A stretch of 64,000 nucleotides of DNA. Origin: Agaricus subrufescens. Taxonomy: Eukaryota > Basidiomycota > Agaricomycetes > Agaricales > Agaricaceae. Below, piece by piece: positions 45,972 through 56,284 of this stretch. A program made the translations under genes and the position numbers. The stretch is from contig CM057058.1 in assembly GCA_029945375.1 (NCBI GenBank), positions 1,116,001-1,180,000 on the forward strand, written 5' to 3'. Under the pieces are notes generated by a model. That model was not told the origin of the DNA. It worked only from the letters and a program-made list of their open reading frames with translations, and ran no database searches. The stretch's first letter is position 1. Every line of letters starts with the position of its first letter.

Positions 45972-47052
45972 ATGGAATCTATAGAGCAGATTGAACAGCG
46001 GCTCATACAAGTGGAAGAAGAGGTCTCAGCGATTGGGGTTACACAAAGGTTGTAGAAGAATACAGTTGAGAAAATTTCGGTCTGTGTTCTCATCTGAAAT
46101 GTGAAATGTCACATTCATAGTCATTGCTTAGGCCGATCACAAGGATGATATCGAAAGTATCATAGAGTCTGTTCAAGGGGCAGTTGAGGCAATCGAGTTG
46201 AAACTACAGACTACCAGTCAACATTTTAATCGGCTCCAGATTGATCTACGTGATATGCGAGATGCATTGGAACGAATGTCGCGTGAACTGGAGGATGGCA
46301 TTACCAAGCACCTTGGTGATATCATTGGATCCCTTGGTCAACAACAATTACAGGCCCAGGCGATACATTATAGTAAAGCTGATGAATTGATCGAAATGGT
46401 TCAGGAATCACTGATGACTCGAGTTGAAGAGAGGGAAGAATTTACAGAGTTTAGGTCCCTCATCGACGCCCAACTGGCTACTATCACTGGCATCTGTAAT
46501 GGCTTGGAGCATATACTTCAGGGACTTTCGGACAACATTCTCTATCGCATCCCATCTGGTTTACAGCAGCTTGACATTAGTCCACTTGTGGAAACTATGG
46601 ATGCAAAAGCTTCCAGAACAAATGGTCAGTACTTGCCTATGATTGGAATCCGCTCTGTTTAAATTGCATCATTAGAGTCTTCTGTTCGCAGCGAGCAAGC
46701 CTTCCGCTGGCTCCATTCGAGGGACGTTTTCAATGTCATATATTCTGGTTTCCACAAACCCTGTGTGTCCTCTTTACTTCTAACAGATGTGTCGATTTAC
46801 TTGTTCGCAGGGCAGCTCATTGTGACATACACTGATGTTTTGCTAAACTGTATCTTGGAACATAATTTCTCATACGAGAAAATTGCTTACCTCTTTGATG
46901 TTTCTCGGGCAATTGCCATTAACTTATTCGACCGTGCTTGCTTGTGGTTTCCGTTTCTTTCTGCCATCATGATCTTTTTTATATTCAAGTCCATTCTTGC
47001 CGATGACAACGATCAGTCCCTGTTGTATCATCCAACTTTATCTTATATCTAG
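45972..47052 (+). CDS. Coiled-coil protein with possible membrane tail
   Basis: It starts MESIEQIEQRLIQVEEEV (45972). After an intron near 46040-46130 the main exon (about 46133-46623) is strongly helical with heptads: DDIESIIESVQGAVEAIEL, LRDMRDALERMSRELEDG, and LGQQQLQAQAI. A later exon has a hydrophobic stretch (FLSAIMIFFIFKSIL) near 46960-47010, but its frame connection is uncertain. Its layout, soluble domain plus tail helix, is like the Ras-like and WD40 cargo genes. Confidence 0.5.
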
Positions 47053-47299
47053 ATATATCTTTATCGGTGGTTCCGTAAACGTAGTATGGTGTGATACTAC
47101 CATATCTTGATGATGCAATTCTGACTATGGAACATTTTTTAGGCGACCGAGAACTGATTTTCACGCCTGAGGTCGGAGCTCCGACTGTATTACCGAGCCT
47201 ATTTTGGTTGTGCAAACCTGGCCAGGGAGCGGAAGCAATCATTCCCTCGTCACATAGGCCGAAATTTTTTCTTTCTTTTCCATCTTTACACCTTTCGCC

Positions 47300-50021
47300 A
47301 TGTCTAATGCTGGGCCAAGCGGGTGAGTGCTCAAACTAGCTGATGTTACTTTTTCTACATATTCTGCAGGCATGAGCCGACTGCCCCGGTAATAGAACCA
47401 TATCGGGAGGCGTATGTGAAGCACAATTTGAAGAAGAACGAAATTCCAATCATACTGAATTTCCGTAAATTCCGCACTGCAACGAAAGCTCATGGGTTAC
47501 AAGAAATGCCCAAAGGTGCCGATACTTTGAGTGGCAACACCACGACTGCCGTTGTCCGGATGCTGTCGTCCGAGAACATCAATACTATCGGGCACGAAAC
47601 ACCCCTCGGCATGCAAGACTCAGGCCTGGCAGATCAACTCAAGTCTTCTTTAGTGGTCGTTGAGTCCGATGAGTTCATGGAGAGCCATGTTGAGTCCGAT
47701 GAGGTTATGGGGAATCATTCCGAAATGATGGATGAAGAATTTATTTCCGCTGACGAGGGCTCTGATGAAACAATTAAGCCAACGCATATTGGCTCTCATC
47801 CTCCTATGTCTCCAGGTAGTTTCCTTCACCTTCTGCCGTCTTCTCATTGAAAACTTCTTTACTAGATAATGCTGTAGATATTGCGACTTCCTCTCGTATG
47901 CCAACTCACAGCCTGGATTTCAATCTTCCACGAGACCGACTCAGCGTTCCTGGTCCTGGAAAACTAGCAAATACCCCTGCAACAGCTCACAATCATACAC
48001 TTTTCGGAGCTGGTATGAGTTACTCTAACCTAATTGTCTGCGCATCCTGATTATGTCCTGATTGTTGTACTTTCAATCAGATCTCAGTGTTGAACCGACG
48101 ATGCCAATTCCCGTAGATGTAATCAAGACTCTAGACGATACAGCACTTGTTCCCTTGTTATCGCCTTCAATCGTGCAATCAGCAGGAGAACGATTACACT
48201 TACCAAGGTCAAATCTAGCAGAACCCGCTGACCCTTTGCAAGATCATGTACTACCCGACTCTTCCTTGGGTAAACATCATCAAAGAAATGAATTCGATAT
48301 GGGTAGCAACCGCGGCTTTGTTATGACAGGTCGGTCCTTCAAAACCAGACGATCTGGGCTTCATTCACTGTGGGCACTAAACTAGGAGATGTGACGTGCT
48401 CCGATGATGTAGCCTCACCTATGGAAGATGTCGACTGCACCCATAGTATCGTCCATTCCACTAATAGTATGACCTACCCTTGTACCTTGCTACTTATGGC
48501 TGATCACAGTTGTATTGCAGTAGCGAATGAAGGAGTGAGCGGTGACCCAACATATAGAAATGGTGATCAAGTTTACGAGATGCACATGACTGCTACCGAC
48601 GATCAAGGTCCAGAGTCTGTGCACGTCCACCGCACAAGACCCAATTGCGTAAGCATCTAAGTTCCCATAGTATATTTTGCTCAGATTGTGCAGTATTGTT
48701 CTAAGAGAAGAGATGACAAACACTGCGGACTTTTCCCTCCGGACGAGACGGATGAAGAAGTTGACTGGGAGGGTGATGATGAAAATGAAGTTGATCTAGA
48801 TCAAGATAGCATCGGGGGAGTTAATCACAGGCGGAAACATCTGATTCGACGAAAGATATTGCGTCAAGATGACCACTATCATAATCGTCATGGAACACAA
48901 GTCTCCAATAGGACTTTTACTCCAGCGCCTTTTACCAAAGCTGAAAACAACTTCAAGGTGTGATTTGGCCGATTTGAATATGAATTGAATTGACAAAGTG
49001 TTTAGTTATCTATACGCCTGTGGATCTCAGATAAATATGATCACTGAAAGCCTTTTCCGATCCAAACGCCAACCAAACACCAGTTAGATGTGTTTGAAAA
49101 GTCACAGAAGGAGGTCGACGGACCGGACCTTAAGACATTTCTTCTCGACTTCAATGGACCAACTGTCTTTACGCCTTGGAATAAAAGGCTGGCTCTACTC
49201 CTAGCCAATCAATTTTTGAGGGAGCCAAATCCGTTCACTAGTGACACAGTCGTAGTACAGCAAGCTTTCATGGTCTGTTTCCGCACCCTACATCGCAAAT
49301 ATCAGAGGGATCGTGTTATTTTGACTGAAGATGACAGCATCAAAGAGCAACAAGGCAAACGGTGTAGCAACCAATCTGCTCGGCAACGATATGTGAGTGA
49401 AGGTCCATTTCTACACAAAATCATGTTGATTGGAGGTCCTACCAGCTGCGCAACCGTCGGGAAGAAGCTGCCAAATGGTATGCGAATGAAGGTGGCCAGA
49501 TGGAAGCTTTTCGTAAACTCTGGGAACAGATGCCAAAGGATGTTTGTAGTGACGACGAGGAAGTCATCTACCCAAATGGAATGAAAATCCATGAGATCTT
49601 GATGCCGGCATGGTGTAATGTGGCCGTGAAAGGATGGTTCCGAGCCTGGGATCACCTGGCTATGTCACTGCGGTATAGACCTGATGGAAAACCAAATCCA
49701 GGGCGATTCCCTCATGTTCGGGTTGAAGCCCAACCGATGCGAAAAGACCCTTACGCAACAGCTCTGCCAAAGCTCCCTCGTAACTTCTATGACGACGATT
49801 GGTATAAAGCGTTAGATAGCATAGAACAACAAAAGTTAGGAGCCGGTCACGCGATAAGTCTCGCATTCCCTCCAAAAATCATACAGTGAGTATATCATGT
49901 CTATCGGCGGTCAAAGACTCAACTTTAATGAATTCTAAAGTACTGCTGAACGCTATGAACACATCAAAGTTCGCAAGGATAAACCCTTAAGCCCCGATGA
50001 TCCGACTTTAACCCCCATATA
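47300..50021 (+). CDS. Transposase companion gene (TNPA-like position)
   Basis: About ten short exons begin at ATG 47300 (MSNAGPSG) and end at TAA 50021. Visible exon starts include 47370 (HEPTAPVIEPYREAY), about 47868 (DNAVDIATSS), about 48083 (DLSVEPTMPIP), about 48686 (IVQYCSKRRDDKHCGLF) and 49085 (LDVFEKSQKEVDGPDL). The middle is acidic (DETDEEVDWEGDDENEVDLD). The C-terminal part has LRNRREEAAKW, AWCNVAVKGWFRAWDHLAM and ALPKLPRNFYDDDW. It ends 107 bp before the transposase start on the same strand. I recognise no catalytic domain; it may bind DNA as TNPA does in plant CACTA elements (inference). Confidence 0.6.
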
Positions 50022-50128
50022 ATTTGGCCACGTGTTGAATTTTGCAACGGCCTTTTTTCCCCGTGATATATGTTTACTTAGAAATACAACATCCGATTTT
50101 ATTCTTTGTTTTTGCTCATTAATGCTCA

Positions 50129-53100
50129 ATGCGGCCGCCAACCAGGCAAATTGCGGAAGAATCCAACCGACCTACTGTCCTCCAGTGGATTACCGACACG
50201 GAGCAGCGGTTATTGCGACGCAACGTTGCTACCCTCAATGACAAACTCCAGTCATCATCATTTCGCTTCGAAGTTCCTCCTGCAGCGTGCTCCTTGGTGG
50301 AGTCCCTTGTCCCAAATGACAGTCTCAAACTCATTGTAGGGGCACCGAGTAATACCTTGGCTCTTTCGCACGGGGATTGGCTACATTCTTGCATTGATTT
50401 AGTCAACCATTATATGGTCCAGTATGCAAATGATACCAAGATGGTCTCACTGCTCGACCATCTATTGTCTGCCCTCCAAGTAGACCTGGGTTGCCTCAAA
50501 GATATCAAGCGCAGAGAATGGGAAAGGCAAAGAATTGTGTCCCAGGAAGTAAACAGCATTGATCCTGGTAAGTTGGTCGTATGATTTTCCAGTTCTCACT
50601 CTCACCTTATTTACACGAAGGTGTTTATATGACTTCTCCACTCTTAAATATGGAGACCTGGGCTGCGGTGGCTTACGTCGCCACTTTATGCCTTTACCTG
50701 TCCACTGGTGTTTCTCAGGCACAATGCGGTTTCTATCTTCTGGCGTTCAGTCTGTTGGGTAATACTCGAGATACAATTACCAACCCCCTCACGCAACCCC
50801 TCCCCACCATACCAACCACCGTCGAAACACTCGTCATCCGATCCAACATTGAACCTAAGGCCAAATCTTATGTATGCTGCCCTCGGTGCTTCCGCTTATA
50901 TAAACACGAAACTTGTCCAGATACTTGCAACCATACGGAGTTTCCGGGTGGACCTGTATGTGAAGCGGCTCTACAACAGCCGAGTGGCAAGCCTATTCGC
51001 GAATATCTCATGCAAGAATTCAAGGATTGGTTAGCACGACTTTATGCCCGTCCCGGACTCGAAGCACTCCTAGATTGCGACGTCCTTGGCTCGTCTGCAC
51101 CAGAGAGGATGTCTGACATCTGGGACGCTCCTGTCTTAAGAGAGTTCGAACGCAATGGAAAGGTTTTCCTGCGAGACAAAGGAAGTGATGGCCGCCTAAT
51201 TTTCAGCATCAACATGGATGGATTTAATCCTTATGGAAACAAGCAGTCAGGAAAGCATGTCAGCACCAGCACAATATATATGACGTGTCTTAACCTTCCC
51301 CGCGCGCTTCGTAATCGCATGGAAAATGTTTTTCTGGTTGGCGTAATACCTGGTCCCTAGGAACCTTCTGTCCTGCAAATCAATAATCTCCTCGAACCCC
51401 TTGTTGACGAACTTTTGCAGCTTTGGGACATAGGGATGTATCTCCGTCGTACACCAGGGTATTCAGCTGGCAGAAGAGTATTTGTTGCCATGATTCCCGT
51501 AGTGGCGGATCTTGTCGCATCGAAGAAAATGGCGGGATTTGGAAGTGCAAGATCACGCCACTTCTGCTCACATTGCTTCACCACACTTGGTGATATTTCT
51601 AACTTCAATCTTCACTCATGGGAGAGGCGAATGAAGCAAGATCACGTCAAGCAAGCAGAGGAATGGAAGACTGCAAAGACCAAAGGAGAGCAAGATGATG
51701 TGTTCAATCGGTATGGTTTGAGGTGGTCGCAGCTGCTACGTCTTCCATATTGGGACCCGTGTTCCCATGTGGTTATTGATTCAATGCATTGTTTTTACCT
51801 TGGCCTGTTCCATCGTCACGCCGTCAAAATATGGGGAATGGATGCTACAATGGAGGACGGCAATGGCGCTACATACCGAAAGCTGATCAAAGTTCCTACC
51901 CAATCGGAATACGACCATGCCCTGAAGGTTTTCCTGGATGGCAATTTCAAGAAGCTTCGTCATGAGAAATGGCATATACTAGCTCATCTGTGTGATAGGC
52001 TTGGTCTTCACTTTGGCGGCACGAAAGAGACCTTGTTATCAACTCTACAACAGGTATGACTTGACTACTTATCATCTGATATATCACTGAAACGACACCG
52101 GTAGTATCGAAATCAGCAAAACTTAGGAGGCGCCGGTACACCTCAGGGAGTACCGCAGCTTATTTCCGAGTCGTGTACGAGTATAGTAAGCGTACCTGCT
52201 AAGAAATTTCGGTCTTTAGAACTGACATCATAGGACAGGACTTTCATTCCCCCCACGCTATGATTGTGGATGAAGCACCGAGCGCTACCGATGCCATGAT
52301 CGTAGATGAAGCACCGAGCGCAACTGACATCATGATTGTGGATGAAGCACCGAGTGTACTGGTAGATCAAACCTCTGCACAAGACGAAATTCGACATTTA
52401 TGGGCAACCGCTTCTAAGTCAAAATGGCTACAACTGAAAAAGGAGAAGTTAATTGAGACATTAAGGATTATGAAACCCGAAGAGATGTTGGCCAGTGGCA
52501 CGAAAGCCCAATTGATTACAATTATTCAGAAATGGGTAAGCGTCGAGCATCCAAATGTCGTTCTGTTACTAAGTTAATGAACAGCGCCGTGTAGATGGCA
52601 TTATTGATGAGAAAGAGAAAGTCGTCGGGGCGAGAACAGGGGAGCGAACGCAGAAAAGCACCTCCAGCACCGCTGCTAAAGCAGTTCATACTGTGGATCT
52701 AATCGATGAGCTTGAGTGCGAATTTCGAGTAATGAGGATGACGGAAGTAGATACATATGAACCAAGACAGGTAATTTTCCTACATGTAATCATTAATGGC
52801 TTACTTAAATATCAAAGGCAGGTGCACGGGGGCCAAAGGCCAAGGTCCAAAAGAGAGCAAAGCCGGCTGACGCAGAGCGAACCTATCTACCCGGCAATTT
52901 GGGAGCTGAGATGCCAACAGCGCCGAGGACTCGAAAGGGGACAAAGACATGTGTCCTAGGTAAGAAGACAATTGCAGAGATCCAAGAAGATATGCAATGT
53001 CTCTGCTTACCGTCCTGGGTTTCGAAAGGCCCAGCTCATCCAGGTCAAGCAAAGGGTGGTAAATTGCATGCAGACCAATGGCGTTCGTTTTTTACCATCA

Positions 53101-54260
53101 ATCTCCCTGTCACCCTCACTCGGCTGTGGGGCGCGGCCCCTATCGAAAGTCGTCAAGCCAAAATTCTGGAAAATTTTCTTTACTTGGTCAGCGCCGTCAA
53201 GGTCACTTCACAGCGTACCATATCCGAAGAAGACATTGTCTTGTATGAGAAATATATGCTCAATTACCTCACTACCTTATGGGATTTGTACCCGGGTATT
53301 GAACTTGTGCCGTACCAACATATTGCTTTACACTTTGGTGATTTCTTGCGCTGCTTTGGCCCTACCCATGGGTGGAGATGCTTTTCATTCGAACAATACA
53401 ACTATCTTCTCCAACAGATGCTCACGAATCAATTAATTGGTATGTTTATCTGTACTATAGCCAGCAAATCAACTCATTCGCTCACAGGACAGATGGAGAA
53501 GACTATGTTCCGAAAATTCAGTATGTTGCAGAATCTACGCATACTTATCAACACACATCATCTTCCGGAACAACTCCATCCCCTTATAGCAGCATACGAT
53601 CAGTCATTCAATGGTGATACGCGAGGAACTCTTCTAAGCGAAGATTTATACAGCGCCAGAATTGATGAAGGTGTGGGCATGGAAGAGAATGTCAGGCTAC
53701 AAAGTTTTGTTTACGCCTTGGTAAAGGAGTGGGTAAGGACGCACGATCATCGCGACATCGTCGAATTCGAGGACAAGGTACGCCAACTACAGGTTGTCTC
53801 GACGGACGTGACATACAAGACTGCAAATCGCTCTTCTGGGGACAGCCAGATAGTATTCCGTCCACTGGGACAAAATTCACCCTTCGACTGGACTACAGGT
53901 TTGCTTAGGCAGATATTTACTCATCAACGAAACATGAAGAACGCTGGTTGGATATCCGACACCTTCCTCCTTGTCTCACCCTATGAATATGCAAATTTGG
54001 AACCAGAGATGCAAGACAAATCAGTTCTGTGGCCTTTCATTCACACTCAACATTTTTCTTCTGTTCCTGGTCATTTGTACCGCTCACAATTTCTTCCCCC
54101 TGTAGTCCTTCACTTAAATCAAGTGCTTGGCCATTTTGCATCAACAAAGACGGATTATACGGATAGCTTGGGAGTCAAGATTTTTCAAGCTATTCCTCTC
54201 ATCAAGGTGAGCGTCCTGGCGCTGTGGCCTGTTTTTCGACTACTCACCCAATCACAGTGA
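50129..54260 (+). pseudogene. Tnp2-type (Transposase_21) transposase with one TAG
   Basis: Exon 1 starts at 50129 (MRPPTRQIAEESNRP). The second exon has the zinc-like cluster YVCCPRCFRLYKHETC, then NMDGFNPYGNKQSGKHVS and ENVFLVGVIPGP. A TAG at 51358-51360 interrupts the reading before EPSVLQINNLLEPLVDEL, and the frame then continues. Next come RRVFVAMIPVVADLVASKK, FCSHC, and LLRLPYWDPCSHVVIDSMH. Three 36 bp repeats (MIVDEAPSATD) start at 52260. The C-terminal part has LPSWVSKGP, GKLHADQWRSF, WRCFSFEQYNYLLQQ and GQMEKTMFRKF. The order matches fungal Tnp2 transposases of the CACTA superfamily. Its last exon enters the right inverted repeat. With the TAG the full enzyme is not made unless read through. 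Confidence 0.82.
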
Positions 54261-55487
54261 AAATCTGGGCAAGGAGACTGCTTCGGTATCATTCCTAATG
54301 TGTCTCTGGCTTTAAAGCTGAACACCCCTTCACTTTTTGTTCATATCTCAGTTGTCTGTGCTTTGCTTTTCAAATATTGAGGTCTAACAATACATTACCG
54401 TGGCCGCGCATTCCAATCTTAGGGACCAGGGTCACAATCGTAACCCAATATGAGCAGAAGTCGTGACGAATCTGGGAGATTGTGGAAGGGTAAATACTTT
54501 CCCTTCCTCCTTGTTAAGAATCCATATGCCCACGATGCGCCCACTGTCTTTGCTACGTTTTACACTGGACAGGAGCGGCCTTCTTGGCGTTCAATCTGTT
54601 GAGTTTGTATGGAATAGTTCTTACCGTGTTCAATCTCGCTTGCAAAAGGTTGGTCGTTGTTTTTTGTTTTGTGTCGTATCTCTAATCATGCTTTGGCCTG
54701 TATCCCACCCCACGCCCTGTCTTTTTCACTCAAATCCTTCCCTTTTTGGCCCGTAAAAGACTCTTTGTCAACGGTAAGTAGCTTAGCGTGTGTAGAATAC
54801 ATACCTCTGACATAGTTCCTGCATTGATTTGGCCTCACTAAGGTTTGTTGATGATTTTTGACGGTCTTGTTTCCATTTAACTGACCTGATTTACACAGGT
54901 GCACAAGTCGTTTTGATAGACAAATTATTGTCCCAGACCAGGGGGACGATTCTAAGGTCTGTCATTTTAATCACCTCCAATCTCTATTTCTGAGAATCAT
55001 GCTATTAGTGGCTCAATCAACTCGCAATTCCAACAATCGACACGATTCTGCTTCTGCAGACTCGTCCTCGATCGTTGGACTCACGATTTGCATAACGTGA
55101 TTTTTTGTCACATGTGATATTCAATTAAGTGACTGGCTTATTGAAGCGCTATTGGAATAAATAGGTAAGAAAACAACTAAATAAGCTTTGTATCTTTATT
55201 CAATAAGTCCACTCCTTTATCAAAATAGTTTTGAGGGAAAAGTTAATGCAAGGCTTGGATAAGCCAAGTGTACTATTAATAATATTTTTTGAATTTATTT
55301 GTTTACACAACTGCTTGATAAGACTTAAAAACATTTTCAATAATACAAGTGTACAATTGTTTATTATTTGTGATGCTCGTCACAATATGGTCACAATCAT
55401 CCAGCTGGCTTATTTGGATCTGATGTTCAATAATAATATAATACTATCTCAAAAAGGCAAGTGTCTTATTGTTTCTCCGGCCCAGTG
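54200..55487 (-). repeat. Right terminal inverted repeat
   Basis: It is continuous over about 1.29 kb, beginning at the 3' end of the transposase gene and ending CCGGCCCAGTG. It matches 27371-28356 and 30990-31455 in reverse. AATAAG-type palindromes recur at 55200-55222, 55255-55276, 55338-55360 and 55455-55473. Many CpG sites of the left copy are TpG or CpA here. Confidence 0.8.
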
Positions 55488-56284
55488 TACTTATTCTTGA
55501 TTTTCTCGTTACGTTTGTGAACCAGCAAAAATCTATATCCTTGCTCGCTGAAGACCATCAACCAGTCCAAGGACTCAGAAGCCTTTAACAAACTTTGTAT
55601 CTTACCTGGAGGTACACAGATCATACACAACTAGAATTCAATGATAGGTTTGCCACATCCATACGGCGACACGATTATTGGCGCTTCCTCCCAAACACTT
55701 CTATCTCACTCTATGAATGCAAAAAATTGGACAATCATTATTTGATATCTATTCTTCTGATTACTTTGTTAAAACAGTGGTTGAAGGAAAGGCAGATGAA
55801 GGCGGTGCGGGTCAACGATACGTTCAGCTATTTTGGTATTAGTATAATGGGTACCAACTAACACCAACTGATGATAGGACTCCTGTCTACCTGCCCTACT
55901 AACGGCATCCCCGAAGTCCAACTAGATGGTAGTGCGACCATTCTGGTATGAAATGGTGAGCGTACAGTATATCATCACGTCGTATTCCAAATCTTTATCC
56001 TCAGTAATATACTCTCGCCTACACATCTGCAGGCTGTGATTGAATGAAAGGCCATTTATCAGGCTCGCGAGATTCAGTGCCGAAGTCTGCGCAACAAGGA
56101 ACTCCTTTCCACTGTGTTTTGATTATATATAGCACTGTTCAGACAACGGAACAGCATTAATTCAATATAGGATAAGAGCGAGTCGATCTACATGAGGATT
56201 GTCAATTCAGCGAAACACAGGTAGACTCAATACTCTGACCTTAGATTTCGTAACAGGTAATACAACTCAGTGGTATATACTACA
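55488..56284. other. Spacer downstream of NACHT F
   Basis: TACT at 55488-55491 is the putative right target-site duplication. An 88-codon plus-strand ORF (55595-55861) shows no motif and I do not count it as a gene. Nothing else recognisable. Confidence 0.5.

Larger units (their letters stand above)
27371..55487. mobile_element. Giant 28.1 kb CACTA-like (Tnp2) cargo transposon
   Basis: Both ends start CACTGGGCCGG in inverted orientation, and the inverted repeat continues for more than 1.2 kb at roughly 80% identity by eye. The right end encodes a Tnp2/Transposase_21-type transposase reading outward. A companion gene lies directly upstream of it. Between the ends are about ten cargo genes not found in simple CACTA elements: Ras-like, SUN, WD40, coiled-coil and unknowns. 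The element separates NACHT genes E and F, which otherwise belong to one same-strand array. The transposase has one in-frame TAG, so this copy may be immobile without help. Alternative: nested smaller elements, considered in the findings. Confidence 0.75.

Noticed and set aside
27371..55487. A Starship-type element with a tyrosine-recombinase captain
   Set aside because: No DUF3435-like gene is seen at either end. The transposase is of the Tnp2 type and the ends are long inverted repeats, which Starships lack.
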